From Aplectana chamaeleonis (taxonomy: Eukaryota; Nematoda; Chromadorea; Rhabditida; Cosmocercidae): a stretch of 64,000 nt of DNA. The notes beneath the pieces were generated by a model. The model was not told where the DNA came from. It ran no database searches and saw only the letters and a list, made by a program, of their open reading frames with translations. The stretch is taken from the NCBI GenBank assembly GCA_029168955.1, contig JAPDOI010000121.1, positions 1,240,001 through 1,304,000 of the forward strand, read 5' to 3'. The translations under genes were made by a program, and so were the position numbers. How positions within the stretch are numbered: the stretch's first letter is position 1; each line of letters starts with the position of its first letter. Below are positions 1 through 14,300 of the stretch, piece by piece.

Positions 1-61
1 TGGAAGCAATGACAACAAGCGAAAAATTTGAGAATGGAAACAATAAGGCCGGGATCATAAC

Positions 62-200
62 CCTGGCATGGATCCTGAAGAGACTTCGCGTTCATTGTTG
101 AAGGTTGGCGCAAACTCGGTGCCATATGCTATAACATGGGTGCACCGAGTTTGCGCCAACCTCCAATGGGGAAGGCAAAGTCTCTTCCGGATTCATGCCG
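62..200. repeat. Foldback hairpin, family H1
   Basis: An imperfect palindrome. The left arm reads through AGGTTGGCGCAAACTCGGTG and the right arm through CACCGAGTTTGCGCCAACCT. The arms are bounded by CATGGATCC on the left and GGATTCATG on the right. A second copy with the same architecture lies at 39637-39772. The hairpin interrupts another foldback family whose AGGCCGGGATCATA end is visible just upstream at 45-58 and whose full copy is at 18821-19124. Confidence 0.8.
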
Positions 201-939
201 AGGTTACTTCCGTCGCGGTGACGCGTAAAAAGAAGCGGTATCTATAAGTCTGGCGGCGATATTGCGCTTTGGAGGGATTTTATTGTTTTTATAAGCACAA
301 AGGCAGTTCGCGGAGTGGAATTGGATGGGATCTTCATCCGAGAATGGATGACACCTCCGTTTTTTAACCACCTTGCCGAATGTTTGAGCAAATAAGCATA
401 TCGCCACGATTTTACCCCAACGTTGCCCAATGGAAAGCGGCGCCGATGCCATCGTGGCGATATGCATATTTTTTCCGGGAACTGTTCTTGTTGTTCCGAA
501 GTTTGAATACGGCCTTTTGTGAGTTGTTAAAAGTTTTTTTCAGAAATTATTTCAAAACAAGTCGATTGATTTGTGTGGAATTATGCCGCCAAATGGAGAT
601 GCGCAGCTTGCACAGCACCCATTTCATCTGGTTCACGAGATCATCAGTAGCAGATCGTCATTCTTCGAGGTATCGGTGCAGATTTCAGTTGTTTCAACCA
701 ACGTCAGATTTTTAGAGGAGATGGCGTGACCTTGGCCCGCTCTGAATTTTCTGAGATCTTTCTCTAAACCTCTGCTATGTGATTTTGTGTGTCATGGATT
801 CTATTAACGAAGTCTCGGAAAGGAGTACTACATGGAAATTGGAAAAATACAAATAAAATCTGTTCGGTGACAAAACTTCTAATATGCTGCTCAGAAACTT
901 CGCAGGGAGACAAGCTTCTTAGAAGTGGATCTTCGTTGC

Positions 940-1050
940 TCACTAGGGACTGCTTTCCCCACCCCGCGGCGATTTGGAAAACCATGTTGTCGTGGCTGTA
1001 GGTTTGTGACAGCACATAAATAACCCGTGCTCGAAATTCCCTGTGCTGCT
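940..1050 (-). repeat. Dispersed repeat shared with 41822-41950
   Basis: On the minus strand this stretch can be read as REFRARVIYVLSQTYS followed by DNMVF. The plus strand at 41822-41950 gives nearly the same words, REFKARIIYVLSQTYS and DNMVF. The bases are also alike (roughly 80 percent by eye), so this is a repeated sequence. The surrounding frames contain no recognisable domain and no splice structure. It is therefore annotated as a repeat and not as a gene. The rest of 201-2332 shows no gene I can support; a short hydrophobic frame near 2160-2255 might be the exon before the SMPD4 exons, but its donor is weak. Confidence 0.6.
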
Positions 1051-2332
1051 CACGTTGCGATCGCGATTGGAGCACTTCATAATCATGCTGATTGGAAAAA
1101 CAGCAGTTGTCGTCCGCAGCGACGGAATAAGACGCACTACAAAAAAGTGCGTCTCTGTGTAGATGAGACAGGGTTTCGTGTTTTCGTCTCCGCGGAACCC
1201 ATTGAGATGTGAACACTCCATTCATTGTTAGTTCATTAGTGTATCCGTCGTATTCTGGTTTTCAGTTCTGTCGTCAGAAGCCTATATTTCAGACTATTCT
1301 CGAGGCGGATGATGGGCTTTCCAATGAGCTTTGGCTTGCGATTTGCCAACAAGCAGACAATAGCCTCCAAGTACGTGGTTTGAAGCCGATTTGTGAGCTA
1401 TTTCCAATTTTACATAATTTTCCATTCAGCCTTCGGTACAGTCAGCTGACAGTGTGCTGATGCAGACAGTATCGTTCTATGTGACTCGCCTTTTGCCGAC
1501 AGAATCCACCGCCGTACCTAATGTTGGGCGTACTCCTCTGGTTGGAGAAATGGCTCACAGACGACACACCCCATTGGATCTGTTTCTTCCGTCGTCTCCT
1601 TTGCTGAACTCGATGAAGCTTGGTATGCTTGCAGGCTTGTGCAGCTTGCGTCAAGATTGCATGCGTGAGACCAGCGCTCAGGTTTGAGCAGTGTTGCGAT
1701 CGCTCGCAACGGGGAGTCGTGAAAATTCTGGAATTCAAAAAAAAAAAGAAAAATTTGGGGGTCGTAAAATTTTTGGGAAATTGGGGTTATCTTCAAACCA
1801 CTTGGAAAGGTAGAGTGAGGTGGGAGTAATGAGTCGAGTATTGCTTTAGCATCCCAGGGGGTCGTAAAATTTTGGTCACCGGTGGCAGCGGCCTGCTTAA
1901 TGCAGCGAGCGCTTTCACCGGTTCGGATTGATCAAGAGCGAACCTCTGCTGATCACTATAGGAACCTTCTGTTTAGAGAATGAATAGATAAAATCCTTTC
2001 GCAACAAATGCGTCTAATCAGGGAGCGGAAAGAGCCTGAAATAGGTCTAAATTTCAAACAACTTGTGCAGCACTGCACTGAATCTTTGGAAGATTATCTT
2101 TTCTTTCACTCTTTACGCGTTCTGTAAAAAAGTAACAGCTCTTTGTACATTAGTTTTTCTTCAGTTTTGTTTCAGAATCGCAGGAATTTTTCTCCTCCTC
2201 AGTGCATCCTCGGCATTTGACGATTTTTTGCAATTTTGTAACAATGCTCTGTTCTACAAGCGATTTCCCTTCTAGTAATAGATTAATGATAATGAGGTAT
2301 GGATTTTAAGAACTCTTATTGCTTTCATGTAG

Positions 2333-5300
2333 TTCTCATAATTACTGCTTTCTTAAGATATCTTTTGAAGCAGTTTCATGTTTTCTGCCTGTATGATGTA
2401 TCCGACCAGGATATGCTTGCAGTAAAGGTAATAACTATTTTGAATCATTGCTTTCCCTATTTACTTTTATGTTTCGTCCCTCATTCAGAGTTCCCTTCAC
2501 TGCCGGCCACCGTTCTCAGCTCATCTTTATACTTTCCTGTACTCCTTCCTTGAGCAGTGTCCCACTGCATTTATTTTCAAGGATCTCGTTCGTAAGTTTC
2601 AAAGATTCAAATTAGGGGTACTTTCAGTAGTAACTGTTTGCTGTAGTCGTTTACACTAGATAATTTGGTGGCTTTTTGAACTAGCTTTCAGTAGCGCCAG
2701 GGTAAAGCCCGGCTTTCACTGCAGCTAGTCCCTGCGGCAGTGCAAATTTTTCATCGCGCATGATTGAAAAGCGCTCCTAGTGTGATCGCTCCGTGGTCAC
2801 CGCTGTGTCGCCGCCGCCAAATCCTGTTTTTAGTTGCTTCACTGCTGGAGGAGCCCGCTGATCATCGCTCCGTCGCTGCCAATCTGAACACGTTTCTTTT
2901 TGTGAACATTGCTCTATTCACTTGATGAGATTTGTCTGCAAGTCGGAACGTGTGATTAATGGTGACAGTCGACGGAGTTTAACCGATTGATGGATTTGTT
3001 CCGATTATCCATGAGGCTATGCGCTATGGACAAAACTGCTGCCAGATCGCTGCAGCAGCTGGTGCCAAAACGCTGCGATGGAAAACAGCGGCGATGCAGT
3101 GAAAACCGGGCTCAGGCGTGTCTTGATCAAGTGTCCGTGAGAGGTGCGTCCCTCTCCCTCCCAGCCTATAGTTAGAAATTACAGCAGCTCTCCTACCCAA
3201 GTGGGTCGTGAGGGTAATCCTCATCTGAACGGAAATTTCATTATGATATGAAAATTTTCCCATCAGAAAATATGAAATAAATGTGTAAAAAAACTATGAC
3301 TTGGGGCTCTGCCGCTAATCTTTTTTCAGTTGTCTTTTTTGAAATAGACCCTTCAATAGCCCCATTAGGGGCCAAAAAATCTTTTACCGTTTTCAGACGT
3401 CCCAGTTTTGACTGAAATTCATAGAGTTTCCACCAATCCGATGGGCGCACTAATCGTCCGCTACTCGAGCGTGGTAGGCCTGCGAAAACATCTGCGTCCA
3501 AAATACTCTCCCATGAAGCAGGAAAACTGTCCTAGAGGCCTTTTTCGGCGGAAGATGGGAGCGCCACAGTGGAGTAGCGTCCAAAACGGCCGTAGTCCAC
3601 CGTGGTATCGTTTTCGGTTCCTAGCGGACGAGTCGACCTGGGAGTCGGCCTGAAACGTTCCTTAGCGATCCTTTTCGAAATGAACACTGTTGCAGCCCGA
3701 TCCAAAAAAGGTTTTTATCTCCGCGTTGAGCCCCTTACGTCGCAGCAGTCGATTCGATTTTTGGCTAGTGTTCTCAGATTTGACTGAAACTTTGGCTTAA
3801 GACCTGCCCCCTCCCCCCGCGCCCACCCTTGGAACGCAGAGCTGCGGGCCGCCTGGTGACATTCAGCGAGGCTGCTTTACCCTGACAATGAGTGGCACCA
3901 AATTCAGAGTGCTGGATGACGTTTTGCCGCCCTTGGCGATACGCAGATGCGTCGACAACCTCGTCCACCGCCGAATTCTTACGAGGTCCATGTATGCAGT
4001 TTATTCGGGTCCATGAGAAATTTTATCGAGTCCTTCTTGGGAAGATCCTTAGAAGGTACGCTTTCTTGAAAATGAAGTCTGTGCCTTGCAGAAATTCAAT
4101 TCCTTTCCAGAGTGGGTATGTTTGACCTGACGGTAGAAGGTGTCAAAGTCATTCGAGCCATTGTGGAGTTTTCATGGAAAGAGCCCATGGTAACGATGCT
4201 CCGGTAAGCAATTCCATAATGGCAAGAAGTTTTTGTCTCATAAAAAGAATAGCAACTCTTCAGAGAACTAGGTGTGAATTCCCGACCACACACACGTCAG
4301 CTACTAGGGACAGTCGCTACGAATCTGCGGCCAATAAAAGCTGAAGTCATCTCTGCCCAGCAAGCGGTATTGCCCTTGTACCAACTCCTTCCTATTCTGC
4401 TTCGTTCTTTAGTATACCCTTGCCACAACCACGTTTGTTCAGCAGAATAAGACGTTATGGGATACTCTGTTTGGAGCTCCTGAGCCGCCATCCGCCCGTG
4501 AGAAATACGAGCTGATCCAGTACGTCGAAGGTTTACTTTCTGATGCTGACGCGAACATGGGAACACATTTTGTGGCAGAGGTGTCAATTCCTCCCAACTC
4601 CATCGACAACAGGTTAGATATACATAGGTACATACAATCGTGCTCAAGGGGAATAGCTTCGTTGCGGGCAGCACGAGTGGTGGCGGTAGACTTACGGGTA
4701 GATTTCTAGGGAGAGGGAAACTCATGACTAGCCTCTTACCCCTAATAAGTTACGCAATGCGTGTCGCGGTGCGACGGTTGCCTCTCTGCGCAGTGGGACA
4801 GCATCCTTGGGCACGATTGTGGCTGTATTTTCACTTAAATATGTTGGAAAATCTCGTAAAACTATTGTAGGGGGCTTGAAAATTCGAAACTACAGTAGAT
4901 TACAGTAGTCTACTGGCATGCCCACTAAAATCTTCCGGTAAACTGTTATTGTGTTAGTTGTGTAGGCTTGAAGAGACCTATAGGCAATTTTTCTTAGCCA
5001 ATTGGAAATACTCGACTGCAATGGTATATCTAGTATTTCTCTTCCATCAAATCCTTTTCAACGTAAACTTTGGTCTAAGGCCTGGGGATTTCGTAAGAAC
5101 GAGAGACTCTGTCACTCGGGGAGGGCCGATAAAATTCCATCGCACCGTGTCTAACCTTGAATGTCGACGCTGCTTTTTCACGAATAGGGTTATTCCATTA
5201 TTCGAGGATCTCAGTAGAAATGATAATATTCCTGTCGAATTTGGTGCCTTCAAAAACTTGGTACGAGTAAAACTGGCTCCTGGGGGGCAGCCGAGTATCC

Positions 5301-8300
5301 CTCCGTAGCGCTTGGATTACTCGAAATCCTGCTCTTCTCTTTTGACTATTGTTCGTTCCAGTTGGTTACAATGTTTACTTCTTTGACTACTTCGGTTGAG
5401 GTTGTTGTTTTTTTGTCTCATTTTTTTTCTTTCACATGAGTGTAAACTTGTGTAATAAATATATATATAATATATATCTACCATAATCTGCCGTCACTTT
5501 TCATTTTTCCACAACCTTCAGTAGACGCGGAATCGTCCGCCGAATCGGTTTGGTCTGCGTATTCATGTAAGCGGCGCGCAGTCTCATGTTGTGGCAGAAA
5601 ACACCAACCCGACGAATTATCCCGCGTCAATCATGCGTTAGGTTTGTGTTCAGCGCATCAAGGGGCGTCCAAGGGTAGAGTTTGAATGGGAAAATTTTCG
5701 ACTGATATCCAAAGGATGGAAAAAGTGTTCAAGATTATCTGCTCGTTAAGTGCAGAACGAGTGCTGTGTATCATCTGATTCAGCGGACCAATTAGCGTAT
5801 TGTGTGAGCCGGCTGAGTGGTCATGTGAATCAGAGTATATGCAGCGTAGCCACTTGCCCCTGACGCAAATCAACTCAACGGAATTGTGAACAGAGGTCAC
5901 GTTTGTGAACTATTTGATTGATTAGAAGAAACTGAATATTGTTTGTGTTCGGCCCTGGTTGAAATTGGGGCTAAATCCATTCGGACGACCCGGGGCTGCA
6001 ATCTCCGCAGGGGGCACTATGCTGCCGAGATGTCGTACGTTCGTGCCGTGGCAGTGTGGAGGAAAGAAGATCATCTCCGTGCAAACCGACGTCATCCCCT
6101 CCACGAAGAGGGTTTTTGTCATGGGAGAGGTGCTGGCCGGCCGCAGCTCTCCTTCGGATTCTCCTGCAAAGGGCCGGCGTGGAGAGGAATCCTGGACCCG
6201 CTCAGAAGTACCTATGCGCCGCGTGCGACAAGGATGTTACCAGGAGACATACCAGCGTCCAGTGCTTCCGGATGCCAAAGGTGGGTGCATCTCTCCTGTT
6301 CGGGTCTCTGTTCTGTGAGGCATCATAACTCTTCTTTTCGATGTGTTTTGTGCTCCTCACCTACCAACTCTGATTCCTCAAACTCCAATCGCCCCTTTCC
6401 ATTGTACATATAAATCTCAACGGCCTTCGTGGCAAGCTTTCTGAGCTATCTCTCTTTGCACGTACTTACCATCCAGACGTGATCATGGTTCAGGAAACCA
6501 AGCTCTCTCCATCCCCTACAAATCCTCATCCCAATATCCCGGGCTATACTTCTTACCATGCTCCAAGGTCAAATCTTGGCGGAGGAGTTTCCACTTTTGT
6601 ATTATCTACTCTTCCCTCACACCTCATACCTAACACTCCCACGGACGGTACTCTCAGTACCTCCCGGTCCATCTCCCCTCAAAACTCCCCTTTCTCTCTT
6701 CAACATCTATATTCCCCCTACCACATCATGCCCTCCATCCTATGATCCTATTCTACTCCTCAGACAGCTTTACGACTGCTCCCTCTCATCTTCGTCTATA
6801 TTTGCGGGCGATTTTAATGCTCATACATTTTGCTCGTCTCTTGGCTCTGATGCTAGAGGAAGTGACGTCGAGGAATGGGCGGAGGAGTGCGACCTCAACG
6901 GCCGATCTTCTAGCCCAGACATAACTCTTGTCTCTTCCAACCTTTCAAACACCTGCTCATGGTCTACCTCGACTACATTGTCTAGTGATCATATTCCTGT
7001 ATTTGTGCACATCGATCTCTCAAATTCTCTTGCTCCTTATTCTGGTGTTCGACAACGTTCTTATCTCAATTTAGGCCATGCAGACTGGTGCCTGTTCAGC
7101 GAGGTTGCGCTCCGCCTGGCGGCTGACTATCCGTGGAACGGCAATGTGCATCAAAAGAGCACCACCTGTCTGATGTAATCCGCCGGGCCATGAAGGCGGC
7201 TATTCCTGTTGGCCGCGTTAAGACGTTCTATCCAAACGTCACCAGAGAAATTCTCCAAAAGATTAGGACTAGAGATGCCAGGAGAGCAGCCGACCATCTA
7301 GACCCTGTCGTTGCTCAACTCGATGACGAGATCAGAAAAGATCTGGACAGGCACAAGAAAGAAGAATGGGAAAAGTTCACGGGACAGTTGGATTTCAAGG
7401 CGGACAGTGCAACTACGTGGAAGGTACTACCCGGAAGCTATCTGGAAAGAGCTCGCCACCTACCGTATCCACCATTGAATTTGATAATAACGTTTTCAAG
7501 ACGGGTAAGGAAGCCGCCTACTCTCTTGGAAAAAGCTTCTTTGTCACAAGTACACGGCGTGGTCCGCAGAATAGAGTGACAGTTAGAGCTGTGCCGCCTC
7601 CCGCTCATGAGCACGGCCGATGCGTACACTGTGGCGCACGTAGAGAAGATCATAAAGGACATGCGGAACTCTAAAGCTGTCGGTCCCGACGGCATTTGTC
7701 CTGCTGTACTGAAGAAGCTCCCGACTGAGATACTCTCCACTCGTCGTTGATGTGATTAATACTTCATTCAGCTCGTGCATTATTCCCCCAAAACTGGAAG
7801 ACAGCCAACGTCATCCCGTTGCCGAAGCCAGGCAAACCTCAGTCGTCAGTAAAGGGTTATCGACCCATTAGCTTGATGTCACCTTTCGCTAAGGTAGCCG
7901 AGCTCATTGTGGAGAGCATTTAGCGAGCATAACGAAACACATTGTTTCAACACGACGGGTTCAAAAGGCTGCATTCTACAACTACTGCGTTGCTAGAAAT
8001 TACTAGCTATGCAATCGACGGGTTCAACGCTTTGAAGCCATTGAGAACTGTTGCTGTCGCGTTGGATCTCACCAAGGCTTTCGATACGGTTAACCTAGGA
8101 ATCTTGTCAAGAAACGTTTTGGAGTCGTCAATACCACCGTGGCAAAAGCGCTGGATATCGGCCTTTATCAAAGGTCGACGGGCAAGAGTCATGTTCCAGA
8201 ACCATGTCTCCAACAGTATTCCTATGGCAGCTGGAGTCCCCAGGGCGGTGTTTTATCACCAGCTCTCTTCAGTCTGTATCTAGAAGATATGCCTGAACCA

Positions 8301-11300
8301 CCACAGGATATCAAGACTGTCGCCTACGCCGATGATATAACAATCATGTGTCGAGACCGGGATATAAAGGTAGCCGCCACCAAGATCAACGAGTACCTGA
8401 AGACGCTGAAGAGGTTCTTCGACGACAAGATGCTAAAGATCTCCGCATCGAAATCATCAGTATCCGTCCTCACAACGGACCCATCCGAGCACAGAGCTCA
8501 TCCGGAGGTAGAGTGGGATGGAGACCGTCTGCCTGCTGCTCGATTTCCAAAACTGCTCGGTCTTGTGCTCGATCCGTCGCTCAAGTTTCATAAAAATACC
8601 GAGCAGAAGCAGGCTGTTGTTAAAGCCAAACTCAATGTTCTCAGGGCCCTAGGCGGTACCTCATGGGGTAGCAGCAAGGAAACGATACTCATGACGTATA
8701 AGGCGATTCTTCAGCCAGCCATGGAATACGCCGCACCGGTTTGGCAGCATCTAGTTTCAGAATCTTCCTGGTTTAAGATGCAACGCGTACAAAATGCCGC
8801 TCTTCGCATTGCCACCGGATGTGCAAAGAGTTCCCCAGTCGAGCATCTGCATGCCGAAGCCCGCTCCATTGCCCTGTGAAGGAGCACTGTCAGCTGCAAG
8901 CCCAACAATTACGAATCAATATTATTAAGCAACCAAACCACCCGTCCTGGAAGTGCTTAACCCCCGTTAGAGAGAGCCAAAAGAATGCCATTTGCCGATG
9001 CTCCATGCAAAGTCAACTTGCAGAGATGGCACGACTCACAGCAAGAACGACTCCGTCTTTTGCGCGAGGAGCACACCAAGTTCGTACGGTGTCATCTTGA
9101 GAAGGCGGCGGTGAATCCTATACTAGGAGAAGTACCGCCCCAGTCTGCGAATCCGAGACTCAACTCGGAAGAAGGGCTAGATGCACACTGGCATCGTTGC
9201 GCTGCGGTCACTCGTCAATGCTCATGTCCTACGTCAGCAAAATCGACAGCAGCAAATCTGATGTCTGTCCGGACTGCGGTGCTATCGGCCATGATACAGC
9301 ACATTTATTTCGCTGTCCGGTGAGACCTACCACGCTGACCATAATGGATCTATGGACGAATCCACTACTGGTCGCCCAGTTTCTTCACCTATGACAAAAC
9401 CCTCGATGTGGCTGCAAAGAAGAAGAAGAAGGGGCACTATGATATCGCACTTGGACATTGGAGTTGAGCGTTGAGTGAGTAGTGTGTGGTGGGGCGCGAA
9501 ATCTCCAAAATTTTACGCAAAATCGCAATCGCTTTTGCTTTCGAAATCTCCGAAATTCAAGGGAACGCGTTACTGCAGTTCTGCTACTTTCTATCACGTT
9601 GTAAGGGCATCTTTCGTGTTTTACCACTTTCAGACTCGACCTTAACTAGCAAAAGCTTGAAGATTGATTGCGTGATACTGGTGCTGTCGCAAAGGGGAGG
9701 GGGCACCAGACCTTCGCACTTGGCCACTCCACGCGACTCCTGATTCTGTGTGGGAGGAAAACCCCTTGTTGGTGTTCAAATAGCACGCGTAAACATCGGA
9801 ATCGTTGCGGCGAGGAAGAATAGGCGTGGCCAAGTGCGATGCCATAGTGCCCCCCTCAATTGGCGCTAGATTCCGTGATGCTTGACTTAATATGTGAACT
9901 GAATGCGAAGGTCATAACTTCTGGTAACGGAACTGCATAACAAGCTGGATTCAAGAGTGTTATTTAGCCAGGGTCATCTATGCTGTCCAGTGGAAGGAGG
10001 CGCAGCACTGCGCTCATGGAAGAGTTCAAATCAATGAGTTCGGTTTTATTCCATTTTCGGACTCCGTAGGTTGAAAAATGTCCCCCGTCCCAACTTGGTC
10101 CAGGGGGGTCATTTGGGTACTGAACACCAATATAAGGTCCATTTTCAGTTTTTATAGAAATATAACAGTGAGATATTGGGTTTATGTTAGTTCAGGCAGT
10201 CAGATTTGCTTGGACCTTTGTCAAGAGTGATTCTTTGGCGTGTTGTTCACGAATTCATAGCTCGTTCTTAAATTTTCGAATGGTCACGGTAGGGTTCGGT
10301 AGCCAAACGACACTAAACCTACCCTAATCTGTCAAAATTGAAGAAAAGAAGAATATTGGATCCGTGATCAACACTTCAAATAACCCTCAAAGAGTTTCGC
10401 TCAGTATAAAATATTGACCTACTACGATATGCGTACCGTACCCTCCGTAATCTGGCGAAGTACTGGAAACGGACTTCTTATCCGTGTTCAGCACCCAACA
10501 CTTGTGTACAGAGTTTGCGCATTTTTTTTATCACCGAAGTCCGAAAAAGGAAAGTGCTGTGAGTTTGTTTAAATATTGGACGTACAACGATTAAGGAAGG
10601 ATATCGTAGCTCAGCTGCTCCAGCTTGCCCTTATGGAATGCCTGGGCTCATGTAATATGATCAACTGGAGTTGTAGGGCGATGCCAGACAAGATACGTTG
10701 GTTACTGACCAGGGGAAATGTGCGGGAACCATTTGTGAAACTCCCACTACCTCCTCTTCCCCCTTGTTATCAGTTTTAGGGATAGATAGGCTCTTATCCT
10801 CATTGATGGTGTGACATTAGAACAGGCGAAAACTGGAAGTATGTAAGTCTGCTGTCTTCACTTTGTTCTCCCCCTTAATGGCTTGATATCAAAGAGAGGC
10901 GACACCCGGACTTTTGAAATTTTGCACGTAAAAAAGTGTATGCGCTGTGTGTCTGCCCAAGGCGTCCCAACGGATTAAGCCTTTAAGTGGTGCCTATTTC
11001 CAATTGGAACTCAATAATAAATATACAGTCGACCCTTCACTTGGTTTACAGTGGGATAACTGGAAATGCTGCTAGAGAACTCGGTGCGCTAGTGGTGAAT
11101 TCACACAAGCACTGAATCTTCCAGTCAGCGTATGTAGTAGCGATTTCACGGCTACTATCACGGTATCGCTCTCTTTTAACCGTTTGTTTCATAGCTTATT
11201 TACCCTCTTCTCTTTGCAGTTCAGCTCCTGGTCACACTCCAGTGCTGTCGGAGACCCCCAAGCGGGCGCCACGACTTCTTCCGGATCATGTTCGGGATCC

Positions 11301-14300
11301 GATTACGGGACTCATGTATCTGACTGACTTGGGGCGTAAACAAGTATGGAGCGGTGAGAGGTGAGTGAATCTAAAAGTATTTAATGCTACTGCTTTTTCA
11401 TCCCCAATAAAGTGCGAAAACTTCTGAGGTAATTAACTTTATTTAGGCGCTTCGATTTTTCATGGTGTTCACAGTTGCTGCCACATTGGCAATCGGCGCC
11501 TATGCCATACGAATTTCCACCGTTGGTGGCACTTTTGACGAAAATCAATGAGCACCTGAATCGCACAACTTTTGTGAAAACGGTTGCAAGGGAGTATTCA
11601 AAAGATTCTTGTGAGTTAAGAACTATAATGTCATTCATTAGATCGTAACCGGTGAAATTCTCAAACTGAGTTCGGTTACAGTTCTCGGTTTATGCGCAAG
11701 GAAGGTTATGGATCCTCCGTTCCCGAACCCATCAAGTCCTCTTTCGTCTCCAGTTTTCTCAAAGACCGTTAAGGTTACGCCTCCAACCCTACGAATTCGG
11801 GTATGATTGTTTAATTGTTGTTGAATCCTACCATATACATACATATATAATAATGATTGCGAACCTCGTGCTCTCAGGAAAGGTTCGCATCGTCGCACCT
11901 CCAGTTAAGAGCTCCGTGGGGTCCCTCTCATAATTGGCCGATACCCCCCGTCGATCTGTATATACATCATTTAGAGCGTGTTCAAAATTCACCTGGAGTA
12001 CCCGTTTGTGGTCGGCTGTTGCCAGCTAGGTCCATGTGTGCATCAGTAAAAGCGGATGGAAACGGTATGCGGTGTGACCGGCTTGAGCCAGCTCAGTCAT
12101 GTGTAATATAATAATTTGGAATGAGCCTGTGGCCGGCTGCATCCCGACCGATATGCATTGTACACATTAAAGTTCGGCCATCAGTCGGGATACAGGTAAC
12201 TATGACGGGGCTTGATTGGTCGGAGACGTATAAGCAGCCGTCTTGATTATTCATTCGCTTCACTGATGAGTGAGTATTGCCTGTTAGCATGTTTTTATTG
12301 GTTCTAAGGATTCTCCGCTATTCCACAATGCCAGTGACTATATGGCCAAATACCCTTGCGGGATTCTGATGGGAGTGCGCAGTTCTGTTAGGCCCCTGTC
12401 ACAGTTGGTATAAAGTAGGCTTGCGCTGTTGTGAGCCGGCTCTAGTCCGCCGTATCTTAGCTCTTGGTGTCCACGCAATCACTGTCATCATTCCCTGCCA
12501 GCTCATGCCGGCCTAAGCTATCTACGGCGGGACCTTTTCTTATTCACCATGCGAAATTTATTAGTTGTGCAACGACCGGGGCAGCTGCAGCGGACTCAAG
12601 CACAACGAGAAGATTATTGCACCCATTTTGCATGATATGTATAGATACTTATCGACCTGTTTGGCCACAGCCGATCAGGACGGGGGCTTTAGATACTCAC
12701 CGGTTGATAGTCGACGGTATTCTAAACAAGCGTGAACTCCCGCCCTGTTCCTGCGGGGATATTTGAAGCATGGAAACCCAGTTCTGTTGATAGGACTGCA
12801 GAGCAGGTGCGATTCATTTGAAAACGGGAAACTACGGTCTGAGTTTTTAACCAGTATTGGGCTGGTCTGTGAAGAATAATTATGTTTTTAGTTTGTGGTG
12901 AAGTTTTTGGCCGTTTCTAATGTGTTGACTAATCGCCTTTGTTTGGCCGACAGAACAATGATATTGTAGCATTAATGGCAGAATTGACGACTCCCTGAGC
13001 TTCATTATTTTACTGCTTGATATGTATATATGTACGAAGACTCCTCAGTGGCACATTTGTTTGCAACGTTTCGCGCCTAAGCGCTTCTTCAGGCCAACTG
13101 AAGACAATAATGACTTGTAACTTTTACATCAACAAGATCTGCCAACCGACCTCGCGTGGTATAGGTGTTCGGGTATGGAACCACAAGGGAGGACCCAGTG
13201 CTCTCTAAGTAATCGAGGGTAAGAGAGTGCAGATGGTGTGCTATAACCCACCCACCACTATAATGCCATGGGCTACAAATGAAGGGATGAGGGGCAGGAT
13301 GATGTGTTCAGATAACTAAAACTGAACAAAACGGTTCTTGCTCAATTGCTGCCAAAGCACACATGTACACAACGTATTAACGTATTATCATCTCGTAAAA
13401 ACGCATAAATCGGTGAGAGACGGAAACCACGATTTGGACGGCGCTTCTATAAAAACAAGACCAATCGTCTCCTCTTGTGGGGGACCAACTGACAGAATTG
13501 GATGGTTACTGCAGCACATTCTGAGTCCTCTACTTTCATTCGTACCTGCGCATCTGATGAATAGATGCAATTTCCGTGATCACCCGAGATTAGAATATCA
13601 GACCTCGGCTCAGTGCACCAATGTTGATACACGCAGAGCGGTCGACGCCTGTGTGCAACTACTACTCCTTCAATACCAAAGCCTATAACTCTACGGTCTG
13701 AGCATGGGAGACATTGAAGTGTTGCTCCGAAGTGTGGTGAACATCAGTGCGTTCCGATTCAGAAATGTATTCCACGAGCAATTAAGAGGTCTTGCAATGG
13801 GAAGTCGATTAGCGCCTTTGCTCGCTATTCTGTTCATGGTTAGTATAGAGAGATGCGCCCTTCCCCCAGAAGTGTTGTTCTTTTGAAGATATATCGACGA
13901 TATTTTTATTGTTACCGTATTTCGAACAGCTCTGCGACGAACTTTCACAACATTGAATTCTGCGTGTCCTTCAATCAAACTTACTAGCGAAGAGCCTGCA
14001 TCAGATCGATTTCTCCCCTTCCTGAACACGAAAGTTCTTCTTCTTCTTCTGCAGCCTCAAAGTTGTTTTTGTCATAGGTTGAGGAACTGGGCGGCCTTGA
14101 CATTATTCGTCCAAAGGTCCATTGTGGTTAAGGAGGTAGGTCTCTTCGTGCACATGAACAAGTGCGCCGTGTCGTGTCCGGGAGCAGCACAATCCGGGCA
14201 TGCGTCTGGTCGACTGCTGTCGATCTTGTTGACGTAAGACATCAGCAGAATAGAGTGACCACAGCGCAGCGATGCAAGCTCGTCTGCCGAGTTGAGACTC

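Noticed and set aside
4367..4442. 31-bp intron starting at GTATACCC inside this segment
   Set aside because: An alternative donor at 4367 (GCG|GTATTG) gives a normal 76-bp intron with the same phase.
11879..12111. Extension of SMPD4 exon 11682-11800 into an 80-residue frame after a CTCTCAG
   Set aside because: The phase fits, but the product lacks the C-terminal membrane segment of the family. The exon at 21773 supplies that segment in the same phase.
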